A stretch of 52,870 nucleotides of DNA. Origin: Aurantimonas aggregata. GTDB taxonomy: Bacteria > Pseudomonadota > Alphaproteobacteria > Rhizobiales > Rhizobiaceae. Numbering within the stretch: position 1 is the stretch's first letter; each line of letters opens with the position of its first letter. The stretch spans positions 1 through 52,870 of the forward strand of contig NZ_JAAAMJ010000021.1 of NCBI RefSeq assembly GCF_010500835.1, in the 5' to 3' direction. The notes beneath the pieces are model-generated. The model made no database searches and was not told the DNA's origin. It saw only the letters and a program-made list of their open reading frames with translations. Positions 45,434-52,870 of the stretch are shown in pieces. The position numbers and the translations under genes were made by a program.

Positions 45434-46045
45434 ATGACTGCCTGGCTATCGGCCAATGTCGACCTGCTCGGTCTGGCGGTGAACGTTGCCATGCTCGGCG
45501 TCTGGATCGTCTATCTGCAGCTGCTGCTCAACGGCTACCGGCGCCAGCGGCGCTCCTCCATCCTGATCACCCGCGGCGCCGGCTCCGGGCTTCGCTCGCG
45601 TTGCCTCGTCACCAACATGAGCGTCGAGCCGATCTACGTGACCAGCCTGATCGCCACGATGCTCTCGCCCGAGGGCCACTACGAGGTGGCGCTCACCGAC
45701 CTGCGCGACCTGCCGGAGGATCTGGGCGCCGATCCGCGCTCGACGATGGCGCAGGGCAGCCTCGTCACCGGCCAGTATATCGACCTCGGCCATTTCGACG
45801 ATCTGATCACGCTCCTGGGGCAGGACCGGCCCGGCGCACCAACGCCGAACGAGGTGACCAAGCTGGAACTGGTCGTCGTCGCACTCTACGGCTCAAGCCA
45901 TCGCCCGGTCGGCGCCGAGCGTCACTTCGCGCTGGAAACGCGGGATGGCGTGGTGCGAATTGTGCCGCAGAGCGTGGAGACGCTTCAGCTGCGCTCGCGC
46001 CGGGCCCGCCTCAAGCTGCGGCGCCAGATGGCGCGCCACATGTAG
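45434..46045 (+). CDS. Hypothetical protein with N-terminal membrane anchor
   Basis: A 203-residue protein with one hydrophobic helix near the N-terminus (LLGLAVNVAMLGVWIVYLQL, residues 11-30), then a basic segment (NGYRRQRRSSILITRGAGSG) and a soluble part with beta character (LRSRCLVTNMSVEPIYVTSL; LELVVVALYGSSHRPVGAER). The C-terminus is strongly basic (LRSRRARLKLRRQMARHM). No family with known function is recognised. It lies 63 bases behind leuD and converges on the MscS gene, and has normal codon use for this region. Confidence 0.8.
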   Translation: MTAWLSANVDLLGLAVNVAMLGVWIVYLQLLLNGYRRQRRSSILITRGAGSGLRSRCLVTNMSVEPIYVTSLIATMLSPEGHYEVALTDLRDLPEDLGADPRSTMAQGSLVTGQYIDLGHFDDLITLLGQDRPGAPTPNEVTKLELVVVALYGSSHRPVGAERHFALETRDGVVRIVPQSVETLQLRSRRARLKLRRQMARHM

Positions 46046-46069
46046 GCGGCGAGGCCTCCTGCAGCCGCG

Positions 46070-46999
46070 TCAGGCTGCGGCGCCGCGGCGCTGGCCGGCC
46101 CCCTCGCGCAGCTGCTGCGCGATCTCCGCCCAGGCCTTCGCCTCCGCCGGCCGCGGCGTCCGCTCGCCGAGCGGCAGCTTTTCCAGTACGTCCAGCAGGA
46201 TGGTCTGCTCCAGCGCCCGCGCGTCCTTCACCAGGCAATAGATCATGATGTGGAACTGCAGCTTGCCGAGATCGGTGGTGGCGACGGCGACCTCGTGGCC
46301 GGGACCGGCGATGTCGGCCCCCGCCTTGCCGGCGGTCAGCCGGTGAAAGCGCGTCGCCCGGTCGAGATCGCCGGCCAGCGCCGCCAGCGCCGCGGCGCGG
46401 ATATGGTTCACCACCTCGCGCGGCGCAGCCTGTCCCTCCAGCGTCAGGGTGAAGCGATGCGGCGCATATTGGCGCGGCTGCGGCTCGACCCGCACCGGGC
46501 CGGTGAGCAGGATCGAGTTCGGCAGCATCACCATCCGCCCCGTACCGGCATGGCCGAGATGATGCGGCGGCAGCTCCATGATGGTGGTCGAGAACAGCCC
46601 GTGGTCGATGACCTCGCCGTGGATGCCGGTCAGCTCGATCCGGTCGCCGACCTTGAACAGATGTCCGCCGAAACGCAGCACCGAGCCGGCAACGCACATC
46701 AGCAGCTCCTTCGTCGCCACCACCAGCGCCACCATGACGGCGGCGAGCGAGAACATGATGTTCTGGATTTCGCTCAGCCAGATGCCCAGCAGCGCAATGG
46801 CAACGGCGGCGTTGCAGACGGCGCGGATGGTGAAGCGGCGCCGCCGCGCGGCCAGCGCGTCGCAGCGCCGCGTCACCGCCCATTCGACCGTCCAGCGCGA
46901 GACCGTCACGCCGGCGAGGATCATCAGGCTGAGCGTGATGTTGTCGGCGACATGGGAAGGAATGAAGAAGGGCAAGAACCGTCTCCCGAACGCCGGCAC
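46070..46999 (-). CDS. MscS-family mechanosensitive channel protein
   Basis: A 309-residue MscS-type channel. Three hydrophobic segments lie at about residues 18-38, 60-78 and 82-105, the last corresponding to the pore helix (MFSLAAVMVALVVATKELLM). The beta domain signature FKVGDRIELTGIHGEVIDHG and STTIMELPP-type segment follow, then LPNSILLTGPV and an alpha/beta C-terminal domain. MscS channels open under membrane tension during hypo-osmotic shock. The ATG at 46999 gives a short N-terminus; periplasmic helices are few. The C-terminal tail is basic. Confidence 0.88.
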   Translation of the reverse strand: MPAFGRRFLPFFIPSHVADNITLSLMILAGVTVSRWTVEWAVTRRCDALAARRRRFTIRAVCNAAVAIALLGIWLSEIQNIMFSLAAVMVALVVATKELLMCVAGSVLRFGGHLFKVGDRIELTGIHGEVIDHGLFSTTIMELPPHHLGHAGTGRMVMLPNSILLTGPVRVEPQPRQYAPHRFTLTLEGQAAPREVVNHIRAAALAALAGDLDRATRFHRLTAGKAGADIAGPGHEVAVATTDLGKLQFHIMIYCLVKDARALEQTILLDVLEKLPLGERTPRPAEAKAWAEIAQQLREGAGQRRGAAA

Positions 47000-47244
47000 C
47001 GGCTGGCAACTCTCCGGGAGAGCAGTGGCCGGCGAGGCGTTGTGTCATGGGTTGATTGCCGCTTATCCGCCCGGCGCGGTTAACGGGAACTTGCCGGATT
47101 GTGACCATTGCAAGACTTTATTCAGATCGCGGGCTGCAACCTCACCTGTCCGGGTTCCAGCGGTTTTCCGGCCCGCAGGGTGTCCGCCGCAGATCTTTGG
47201 TGTAAAGCCGACGCGACCTGACGGCAGCACAGAGGACCCGCCCC

Positions 47245-48357
47245 ATGACCACCCGTAAGCTCCTGCTCCTTCCCGGCGACGGCATCGGCCCGGAGGCCAT
47301 GGCGGAGGTCGAGAAGCTGGTCGCGGTGATGAACGAGGCCACGGGATCGAGCTTTGTCACCGAGACGGCCCTCGTCGGCGGCGCGGCCTACGACGCCGAG
47401 GGCGCGCCAGTGTCCGATGCCACCATGGCACTGGCGCTCGCCGCCGATGCGGTGCTGTTTGGCGCCGTCGGCGGTCCGAAATGGGATGGCGTCGCCTACG
47501 AGATGCGGCCCGAGGCCGGCCTGCTGCGCCTGCGCAAGGACATGCAGCTCTTCGCCAATCTGCGGCCGGCGATCTGCTATCCGGCGCTTGCCGATGCCTC
47601 GAGCCTCAAGCGCGAGATCATCGAGGGGCTGGACCTCCTGATCGTCCGCGAGCTCACCGGCGGGGTCTATTTCGGCGAGCCCAAGGAAATCATCGATCTC
47701 GGCAACGGCCAGAAGCGCGCGATCGACACGCAGGTCTACGACACCTACGAGATCGAGCGCATCGCACGCGCCGCCTTCGAACTGGCGCGCACCCGCCGCG
47801 GCAAGGTGACGTCGATGGAAAAACGCAACGTCATGAAGTCCGGCCTCTACTGGAACGAGGTCGTCACGCGCATCCACCGCGACGAATATGCCGACCTGAC
47901 GCTCGAGCACATGCTGGCCGATTCCGGCGGCATGCAGCTGGTGCGCGCGCCCCGGCAGTTCGACGTCATCGTCACCGACAATCTCTTCGGCGACATGCTG
48001 TCCGATATCGCCGCCATGTTGACCGGCTCGCTCGGCATGCTGCCCTCCGCATCGCTCGGCGCGGCGGACGCGGCCACCGGAAGGCGCAAGGCGCTCTACG
48101 AACCCGTCCATGGCTCGGCGCCTGACATCGCCGGCCAGGGCATCGCCAACCCGCTCGCGATGATCGCCTCCTTCGCCATGGCGCTGCGCTATTCCTTCGC
48201 GATGATCGCCGAGGCCGACGCGCTCGAGGCCTCGATCGCGGACGTTCTGGAGAGCGTGCGCACGGGCGACATCATGGCGGACGGCTGCCGGCGTGTCGGA
48301 ACGAGCGAGATGGGCGACGCGGTCGTCACCCGGTTCCGCGAGCGAGTCTCCCGCTGA
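47245..48357 (+). CDS. leuB: 3-isopropylmalate dehydrogenase
   Basis: LeuB (370 aa) oxidises and decarboxylates 3-isopropylmalate with NAD in the third step of leucine synthesis. Typical blocks are [58 protein letters not shown] and the signature region [20 protein letters not shown] followed by [20 protein letters not shown]. Length and start (ATG 47245, GAGGA upstream) are standard. A short 33-codon gene follows 102 bases downstream. Confidence 0.97.
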   Translation: MTTRKLLLLPGDGIGPEAMAEVEKLVAVMNEATGSSFVTETALVGGAAYDAEGAPVSDATMALALAADAVLFGAVGGPKWDGVAYEMRPEAGLLRLRKDMQLFANLRPAICYPALADASSLKREIIEGLDLLIVRELTGGVYFGEPKEIIDLGNGQKRAIDTQVYDTYEIERIARAAFELARTRRGKVTSMEKRNVMKSGLYWNEVVTRIHRDEYADLTLEHMLADSGGMQLVRAPRQFDVIVTDNLFGDMLSDIAAMLTGSLGMLPSASLGAADAATGRRKALYEPVHGSAPDIAGQGIANPLAMIASFAMALRYSFAMIAEADALEASIADVLESVRTGDIMADGCRRVGTSEMGDAVVTRFRERVSR

Positions 48358-48459
48358 AACACCGAGGCGGGGCCAGGAATCGGCGCCGATCCGCTGCGCC
48401 GGCGGCGCAACCCTTCGCGGTTTCGTGCATTTTCGGTACATGAAACCGGAGATAAGATC

Positions 48460-48561
48460 ATGATCAGAGGCATCCTCAAGGCACTGTTCCTCGGCTGGAT
48501 CGCGAAGAAGGCCAGCCGTGGATTCGGCGGCAATCGCGCTCCGCAGCGCCGCCCGGATTGA
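48460..48561 (+). CDS. Small basic protein with hydrophobic helix (33 aa)
   Basis: The 33-residue frame opens MIRGILKALFLGWIAKKASR and ends NRAPQRRPD. It has one amphipathic hydrophobic stretch of about 14 residues and eight basic residues. GGAG stands nine bases before the ATG, and a strong terminator follows 45 bases after the stop codon, which supports a real transcript end here. No family is recognised. A membrane-associated small protein is the most that can be said. Confidence 0.6.
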   Translation: MIRGILKALFLGWIAKKASRGFGGNRAPQRRPD

Positions 48562-48605
48562 TCCGGCGGCTCACCGAGAGGTCACCGTTGCGTGACCGAT
48601 AGTCC

Positions 48606-48632
48606 AAACGGCGCCCACGGGCGCCGTTTTTC
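48606..48632 (+). terminator. Rho-independent terminator
   Basis: A 10-bp stem (AAACGGCGCC at 48606-48615, GGCGCCGTTT at 48620-48629) with a four-base loop runs into TTTTT. It ends the leuB and small-gene transcript; the symmetric A/T flanks could also serve the convergent gene that ends at 48645. Confidence 0.88.
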
Positions 48633-48644
48633 GTTGCCTGGCCG

Positions 48645-49124
48645 CTATTCGAAGCCGATGAAGCGTCCGCAAACGATCGCCGCGGTCCAGATCAGCAGCG
48701 ATGCCAGAGCCGATAGGCGCAGCCCACGCGTGACGATGCCGAGCGGGCTGCGCACGACCTGCCAGCCGCGGCTGCGCCTGACGAGGACGGCATGCGCCGT
48801 ACCGATGGCGACGAGGCCGATCTTCGCCAGGAAGAACCGGTTAGCGGCATAATCCACCGGTTGCACCAGGAACAGCAGCGCTCCCGTCAGCACCGCCATC
48901 GCCAGTCCGCCCGCGGCGACGCGCGGCAGGAGCACGGCCAGCGGCTGGACCGGCAAGGCCTTCGCCACGCCGAGCAGCCGTAGATCCAGCGCCAGGATCG
49001 AGCCGAACAGCGCCGCCAGTGACAGGATATGCGCCGCGTTGACGAGCGGATAGGCGTAGAGCGAGGCCCGCAGGGCCGCTGCCAGCGGCGTCGCGCCAAG
49101 ACCGGCGAGGAGGTCGCCGATCAT
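48645..49124 (-). CDS. Four-helix membrane protein (DUF6644-like)
   Basis: A 159-residue integral membrane protein with four hydrophobic segments. The opening LRASLYAYPLVNAAHILSLA and LFGSILALDLRLLGVAKALP, with a conserved histidine in the first helix, resemble small CopD-like or DUF6644 membrane proteins. It is 13 bases downstream of the DUF6152 gene, and these two families are commonly neighbours, which suggests a shared envelope role, possibly with haem or metal. The function is unknown. Confidence 0.8.
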   Translation of the reverse strand: MIGDLLAGLGATPLAAALRASLYAYPLVNAAHILSLAALFGSILALDLRLLGVAKALPVQPLAVLLPRVAAGGLAMAVLTGALLFLVQPVDYAANRFFLAKIGLVAIGTAHAVLVRRSRGWQVVRSPLGIVTRGLRLSALASLLIWTAAIVCGRFIGFE

Positions 49125-49137
49125 CGCGGGGCCTCGC

Positions 49138-49530
49138 TCACGTCTGCGGCGTCAGCGTCTTCTCGCGGCGCGGATAGACGTCGTAGGTCTCGCCGTTCAC
49201 CGTGACCGTCTCCGCCTTGAACACGCGCTCCTGCGGGTCGCGCGAGCGGTGCCCGGTGAACGATGCCGTGTCGCCGACCGCGGCAACCCCTTCGACGAGG
49301 CCTGAGCGCGCCGTCGCCGAGGGCGGCGCCAGGTCGACCCGCCAGACGCCGTCCTCTGCGGCGATATCGAAATACGCATGCGGATTGCCGAGAGACATCG
49401 CCTCTATTGTGCCAGCCAGCCGGCTCTCCTGGTCCTCGGTCCAGGCCCAGCCATGATGGGCAAGCGCCGGCAAGGCGGCGAGCGCGGTGGCGGCAAGCGC
49501 CACCGGCAGTATCAGTCTGCTGCGGATCAT
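49138..49530 (-). CDS. DUF6152 periplasmic protein
   Basis: A 130-residue exported protein with signal peptide (LPVALAATALAALPALAHHG, cleavage near ALA-HH). The mature protein opens with HHGWAWTE and contains GTIEAMSLGNPHAYFDIAAE, the DUF6152 signature with conserved histidines that may bind metal. It ends with a short beta region (ETVTVNGETYDVYPRREKTL). ATG 49530 has GGGAG eight bases upstream. It heads a two-gene operon with the membrane protein at 48645. Confidence 0.85.
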   Translation of the reverse strand: MIRSRLILPVALAATALAALPALAHHGWAWTEDQESRLAGTIEAMSLGNPHAYFDIAAEDGVWRVDLAPPSATARSGLVEGVAAVGDTASFTGHRSRDPQERVFKAETVTVNGETYDVYPRREKTLTPQT

Positions 49531-49781
49531 GCGGAAACTCCCGTGCTGATGAACCCGGCCATGCTGCCCGCATGGCCGCCTGGCACCAGCAACTATCGCG
49601 CTGCGCGCCGACGTCGCATAAAGCTCGCGTGATTGACAATCCGGCCGATCCCGCGCATATCGCCACGATGTCCGCGCGCTCCACCAAAACGCCGTTGATC
49701 TGACGCCGCCTGCCCCGCTGGTCTCCCCCGGGGCGGTACACAAGCGTGCGACGATCGGTGGGGAGAGCGAAGGGTGCTTTC

Positions 49782-50813
49782 ATGGGTTACAAGGTCGCTG
49801 TCGTCGGCGCTACCGGCAATGTCGGTCGCGAGATGCTCAACATCCTCGCCGAGCGCGGTTTTCCGGCCGACGAGGTCGTGGCGCTGGCCTCACGCCGCAG
49901 CCTCAACACCGAGGTCTCCTACGGCGACAAGACGCTGAAGACCAAGCCCCTCGACCAGTATGACTTCACCGGCACCGACATCTGCCTGATGTCCGCCGGG
50001 GGCGACGTCTCGAAGGAATGGTCGCCGCGCATCGCCGCCAAGGGCTGCGTCGTCATCGATAATTCCTCCGCCTTCCGCTACGACCAGGACGTGCCGCTGA
50101 TCGTGCCGGAAGTGAACGCCGACGCGATCGTCGGCTTCTCGCGCAAGAACATCATCGCCAATCCCAACTGCTCGACCGCCCAGCTCGTCGTCGCGTTGAA
50201 GCCGCTGCACGACTTCGCGACGATCAAGCGCATCGTCGTGTCGACCTACCAGTCGGTCTCCGGCGCCGGCAAGGAAGGCATGGACGAGCTGTTCACGCAG
50301 TCGCGCGCGGTGTTCGTCGCCGACGAGATCGAGACCAGGAAGTTCACCAAGCGCATCGCCTTCAACGTAATTCCCCACATCGACGTCTTCATGGATGACG
50401 GCTCCACCAAGGAGGAATGGAAGGTGATGGTCGAGACCAAGAAGATGCTCGACCCGAAGATCAAGGTGACCTGCACCGCGGTGCGCGTGCCGGTGTTCAT
50501 CGGCCATGCCGAGGCGGTCAACATCGAGTTCGAGAAGCCGATCACCGCCGACGAGGCCCGCGACATCCTGCGCGAGGCGCCGGGCTGCCTGGTCGTCGAC
50601 AAGCACGAGAACGGTGGCTACATCACCCCCTACGAGTGCGCCGGCGAGGACGCGACCTACATCTCGCGCATCCGCGAGGACCAGACGCTCGAGAACGGCC
50701 TCAACATTTGGATCGTCGCCGACAACCTGCGCAAGGGCGCGGCGCTGAACACCGTCCAGATCGCCGAGCTGCTGGTCAATCGCGGCCTGCTGAAGTCCGC
50801 CAAGGCCGCCTGA
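49782..50813 (+). CDS. asd: Aspartate-semialdehyde dehydrogenase
   Basis: Asd (343 aa) reduces aspartyl phosphate to aspartate semialdehyde with NADPH, feeding lysine/diaminopimelate, threonine and methionine synthesis. It has the NADP motif VAVVGATGNVGREML, the catalytic cysteine in IIANPNCSTAQLVVAL, STYQSVSGAGKEGMDELF, and VRVPVFIGHAEAVNIEF with the acid/base histidine. ATG 49782 (AAGGG upstream) fits the family start. It is single, with a strong hairpin between it and the convergent gene downstream. Confidence 0.97.
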   Translation: MGYKVAVVGATGNVGREMLNILAERGFPADEVVALASRRSLNTEVSYGDKTLKTKPLDQYDFTGTDICLMSAGGDVSKEWSPRIAAKGCVVIDNSSAFRYDQDVPLIVPEVNADAIVGFSRKNIIANPNCSTAQLVVALKPLHDFATIKRIVVSTYQSVSGAGKEGMDELFTQSRAVFVADEIETRKFTKRIAFNVIPHIDVFMDDGSTKEEWKVMVETKKMLDPKIKVTCTAVRVPVFIGHAEAVNIEFEKPITADEARDILREAPGCLVVDKHENGGYITPYECAGEDATYISRIREDQTLENGLNIWIVADNLRKGAALNTVQIAELLVNRGLLKSAKAA

Positions 50814-50870
50814 GGCTCTTACCTCGCGATGCAGCGGCCTCGGGGAACGGTCCAGCCGGCTCCGAGGCGC

Positions 50871-50901
50871 CGCGCGGCGCCCCGCAATGCGGCGCCGCGC
50901 G
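50871..50901. terminator. Hairpin between convergent genes
   Basis: A perfect 11-bp GC stem (CGCGCGGCGCC at 50871-50881, GGCGCCGCGCG at 50891-50901) with a nine-base loop lies between asd and the convergent pyridoxamine-oxidase-like gene. There is no T run on either side, so it may terminate poorly or act as an RNA-stabilising structure for both transcripts. Confidence 0.5.
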
Positions 50902-50917
50902 TTGGGAGGCTACCGCC

Positions 50918-51370
50918 TCAGACGGTGACGAGGTCGCTGTGGCCGAATCCCTTGGCATAGTCGAGTACCGAAATCACCACCGGCGTCAGCCGGAAGATCC
51001 GCACCTCATCGGGTCCCGGCATCGGCATCGGCAGGGTCGTGGAGGCGGGATATTTCGCCGGCATCAACCGCAGCGCCGTTTCCGCTTCGGCGCGATCCGT
51101 CACGGCTTCGGCCAGCGCGGCCATCGAGAGACCGGTGATCGCCATCAGATCCGGCGTATCGTGGTCGATGGTCAGCGAGACGCGGTCGTCATGCGCCAGA
51201 TTGGCGGCTTTCTGGCTGTCCAGGGCGCACAGGAAATACAGCGTCAGCCCGACGCTCGCATAGCCGACTGTCGTCGCCTGCGGCCACCCGTCGGGCCGCA
51301 GCGTGGCGATCGTCATGATGCGATGCCGGTCCAGAATGTCGAGAATCTTGGCTTCGAGTTCGCTGTCCAT
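50918..51370 (-). CDS. Pyridoxamine 5'-phosphate oxidase-like flavoprotein
   Basis: A 150-residue split-barrel protein of the PNPOx-like family. Motifs are ILDRHRIMTIATLRPDGWPQ, TTVGYASVGLTLYFLCALDS, SQKAANLAHDDRVSLTID and MAITGLSMAALAEAV. Family members bind FMN or F420-like cofactors and do varied redox chemistry; no substrate can be named. It is a single gene, divergent from the OmpA-like lipoprotein gene. Confidence 0.9.
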   Translation of the reverse strand: MDSELEAKILDILDRHRIMTIATLRPDGWPQATTVGYASVGLTLYFLCALDSQKAANLAHDDRVSLTIDHDTPDLMAITGLSMAALAEAVTDRAEAETALRLMPAKYPASTTLPMPMPGPDEVRIFRLTPVVISVLDYAKGFGHSDLVTV

Positions 51371-51604
51371 CGTGACGCGCTCCGAAAGGACGACATGTCC
51401 CCATCATCGAGCGGTCGGTTCCGCCGGGCCTTGATCCGCGTCAAGCGACGAGGCGCGGCGTGACAGCCCGGCAACAAGCCGCAGATATTGCTTTTCGCCT
51501 TGCGCCAGCCCCATTCCAGTCATCTGTGCTGTCTAACGCCCTCAGGATCGCACCACGAGGCCGCGCCGACGAGCGCCGCCCACTACAGGCTGGATGGAAC
51601 GCGC

Positions 51605-52267
51605 ATGAAGAAGATCGCTCTCGTACTTGCCCTCAGCACGGCCCTCGCCGGCTGCACCACCAATCCCTACACGGGTGAATCGCAGCTCTCGAATACCGTG
51701 GGCGGTGCCGGTATCGGCGCCGGCGTCGGCGCGCTGGGCGGCTATCTCGTCGGCCGCGCCACCGGCGTCGATGCCGGGCGCGCGGCGCTGATCGGCGCCG
51801 GCATCGGCACGATCGGCGGCGCCGGCGTCGGTGCCTACATGGACAACCAGGAAGCCAAGCTGCGGGCGCAGCTGCAGGGCACCGGCGTCTCGGTGACCCG
51901 CGTCGGCGACCGGATCATCCTCAACATGCCGTCGAACATCACCTTCCCGACCGACCAGTCGTCGATCCTGCCGGGCTTCTACTCGACGCTGACCTCGGTC
52001 GCGCTGGTGCTGAAGGAATACGACCGCTCGATCGTCGACGTCTACGGCCACACCGACAGCCAGGGGTCCGACGCCTACAATTTCCAGCTCTCCCAGCAGC
52101 GTGCCACCTCGGTCAGCCAGTATCTGGCCACCCAGGGGGTCGATTCCCGACGCCTGAACACGCAGGGCTTCGGCGAGACGCAGCCGGTAGCCTCCAACGC
52201 CACCGAGTCCGGGCGGGCCCAGAACCGGCGCGTCGAGATCGCCATCTCGCCGCTCACCGCCGGCTGA
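51605..52267 (+). CDS. OmpA-family lipoprotein with glycine-zipper region
   Basis: A 220-residue outer-membrane lipoprotein. Signal and lipobox: MKKIALVLALSTALAGC with the lipidated cysteine. A glycine-zipper segment follows (GGAGIGAGVGALGGYLVGRA, residues 31-75). The C-terminal OmpA/MotB domain (about 100-215) has VDVYGHTDSQGSDAYNFQLS, QQRATSVSQYLATQGVDSRR and the NRRVEI end, with Asp and Arg positions that bind peptidoglycan. It resembles YiaD-type proteins that tie the outer membrane to the cell wall. Homology and the lipobox fix the ATG at 51605. It is followed by a strong terminator. Confidence 0.93.
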   Translation: MKKIALVLALSTALAGCTTNPYTGESQLSNTVGGAGIGAGVGALGGYLVGRATGVDAGRAALIGAGIGTIGGAGVGAYMDNQEAKLRAQLQGTGVSVTRVGDRIILNMPSNITFPTDQSSILPGFYSTLTSVALVLKEYDRSIVDVYGHTDSQGSDAYNFQLSQQRATSVSQYLATQGVDSRRLNTQGFGETQPVASNATESGRAQNRRVEIAISPLTAG

Positions 52268-52293
52268 CCGCACCGCGCCTGGCCTGAACGAGA

Positions 52294-52327
52294 AAGGGGC
52301 GGCGTCTTGCGACGCCGCCCCTTTTTT
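52294..52327 (+). terminator. Rho-independent terminator after the OmpA-like gene
   Basis: A perfect 13-bp stem (AAGGGGCGGCGTC at 52294-52306, GACGCCGCCCCTT at 52311-52323), loop TTGC, followed by a T run. It is 27 bases behind the stop codon. Flanking A residues allow it to work also for the convergent small lipoprotein gene. Confidence 0.92.
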
Positions 52328-52365
52328 GTTCGCTGGCGAAAAGGCCGATAGCAGCCCTTTGAAAC

Positions 52366-52575
52366 TCAGTAGTTGCGGCCGATGGCGCCGCCCGCGACGG
52401 CACCGCCGACGCCGCCCACGACCGCGCCGCCGGTACCCGCCACCGCATCGCCGATGAGCGCGCCCGAGACGCCGCCGATGCCGGCGCCGGCAACCGTGCG
52501 CTGGGTGCGGCTGCAACCGGCCGACACGACCAGCGTCGCTGCGACAAGCGTGATGACTGCGGATCTGATGACCAT
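52366..52575 (-). CDS. Small glycine-zipper lipoprotein
   Basis: A 69-residue lipoprotein with signal VITLVAATLVVSAGC and lipidated cysteine near residue 21. The rest is a glycine- and alanine-rich double zipper (AGAGIGGVSGALIGDAVAG, VVGGVGGAVAGGAIGRNY). Such proteins sit in the outer membrane and are often stress-induced; the function is unknown. ATG 52575 has GGAG upstream. It converges on the OmpA-like gene, which has a similar zipper. Confidence 0.88.
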   Translation of the reverse strand: MVIRSAVITLVAATLVVSAGCSRTQRTVAGAGIGGVSGALIGDAVAGTGGAVVGGVGGAVAGGAIGRNY

Positions 52576-52759
52576 ATTGGATACTCCGTGGTAACGCCCT
52601 TCGAGCGCCTCATGTGTCTGTCCCACAAGGCGAAATAGCGGCGATGCCACGCCTGACCAGCGATCGTCCACCGATCGCGGCCACAACGGGTATCAAGCGG
52701 GCTCAGTAAACGCGCGCCGACAACCCCGCGTGGCTTCGCCTCATCCAGAATCCGGACGC

Positions 52760-52794
52760 ACGAACGCCCCCGTTTTTAGGACGGGGGCGTTCGT
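52760..52794. other. Perfect 14-bp hairpin near the window end
   Basis: ACGAACGCCCCCGT at 52760-52773 and ACGGGGGCGTTCGT at 52781-52794 form a perfect 14-bp stem around TTTTAGG. There is no T run behind the stem on either strand, so it is not a typical intrinsic terminator. No gene was found between 52576 and 52870. It could belong to a transcript that continues outside the window. Confidence 0.5.
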
Positions 52795-52870
52795 TGATAT
52801 GGCGATGTGTGCTGATTGTTTGTTGTGAAGTTATCACGCTTGCGATTTGCAGACCTGGCGGCGACCGACT

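Noticed and set aside
1-52870. CRISPR array or phage gene cluster
   Set aside because: No regularly spaced identical repeats were seen, and no capsid, tail, portal or terminase genes; the repeats present are transposon ends and protein repeats.

Overview
The window is GC-rich DNA from an alphaproteobacterium. Gene content (imuA-imuB-dnaE2 SOS cassette with an alphaproteobacterial LexA box, caa3-type oxidase with fused subunits I and III, DUF1737 and DUF2188 proteins, VirD2-like relaxase, HWE/HisKA_2 histidine kinases, a cyclic beta-glucan synthase remnant) points to the order Hyphomicrobiales (Rhizobiales). A member of the Aurantimonadaceae would fit, but this is only an impression. The window falls into two halves that meet at about base 21,700.

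Bases 1-21,699 look like the right-hand end of an integrative element that has been heavily remodelled by transposons. A complete tyrosine integrase (20257-21477) lies next to a 46-bp copy of the 3' end of tRNA-Gly(GCC) (21654-21699) that lacks its 5' half, as expected for the distal attachment site of an element integrated in that tRNA gene; the intact tRNA should lie outside the window to the left. Inside are remnants of a conjugation module (lytic transglycosylase tail, frameshifted VirD2-like relaxase fused to an IS66 transposase tail), two different broken Tn3-family transposases (one with a clear 38-bp end inside an IS66 copy), an IS21 element with frameshifted istA, an intact IS110-family element, and a fragment of a cyclic beta-1,2-glucan synthase (ndvB) gene. 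Two cargo modules look intact. One is a metal operon read leftwards: Cd/Zn/Pb P1B-ATPase, methyltransferase-like membrane protein, DUF411 protein, PCuAC copper chaperone, SCO protein, followed by a MerR-family regulator. The ATPase promoter has a textbook MerR operator with a 19-bp spacer. The other is an overlapping pair of sensor kinases: a LOV-like PAS-HWE kinase without the photoactive cysteine, and a REC-PAS-HWE protein.

Bases 21,700-52,870 look like ordinary chromosome. They hold a repeat-rich autotransporter (21951-24998); a DUF2188 protein; a 4'-phosphopantetheinyl transferase overlapping a metallophosphoesterase; a decayed siderophore locus (C-terminal stump of a TonB-dependent receptor facing away from an esterase that lost its nucleophile segment); a YeeE/YedE sulfur transporter; the SOS mutagenesis cassette; a terminal oxidase operon (coxB with fused cytochrome c, fused coxA-coxC, small membrane protein, CtaG-family assembly protein, three-haem cytochrome c); then leuD, leuB and asd among small envelope and metabolic genes (zincin-like protease, CitE-like lyase, MscS channel, OmpA-like and glycine-zipper lipoproteins).

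The points most worth following are the pair of related MerR operators with opposite polarity, the copper chaperones placed behind a Cd/Zn-type ATPase, the relaxase-IS66 chimera, the probable non-coding RNA space of the IS110 element, a possible IS66 passenger gene, and the esterase/receptor deletion scar. No CRISPR array, rRNA or complete tRNA was found. No clearly new multi-gene system could be proved from sequence alone.
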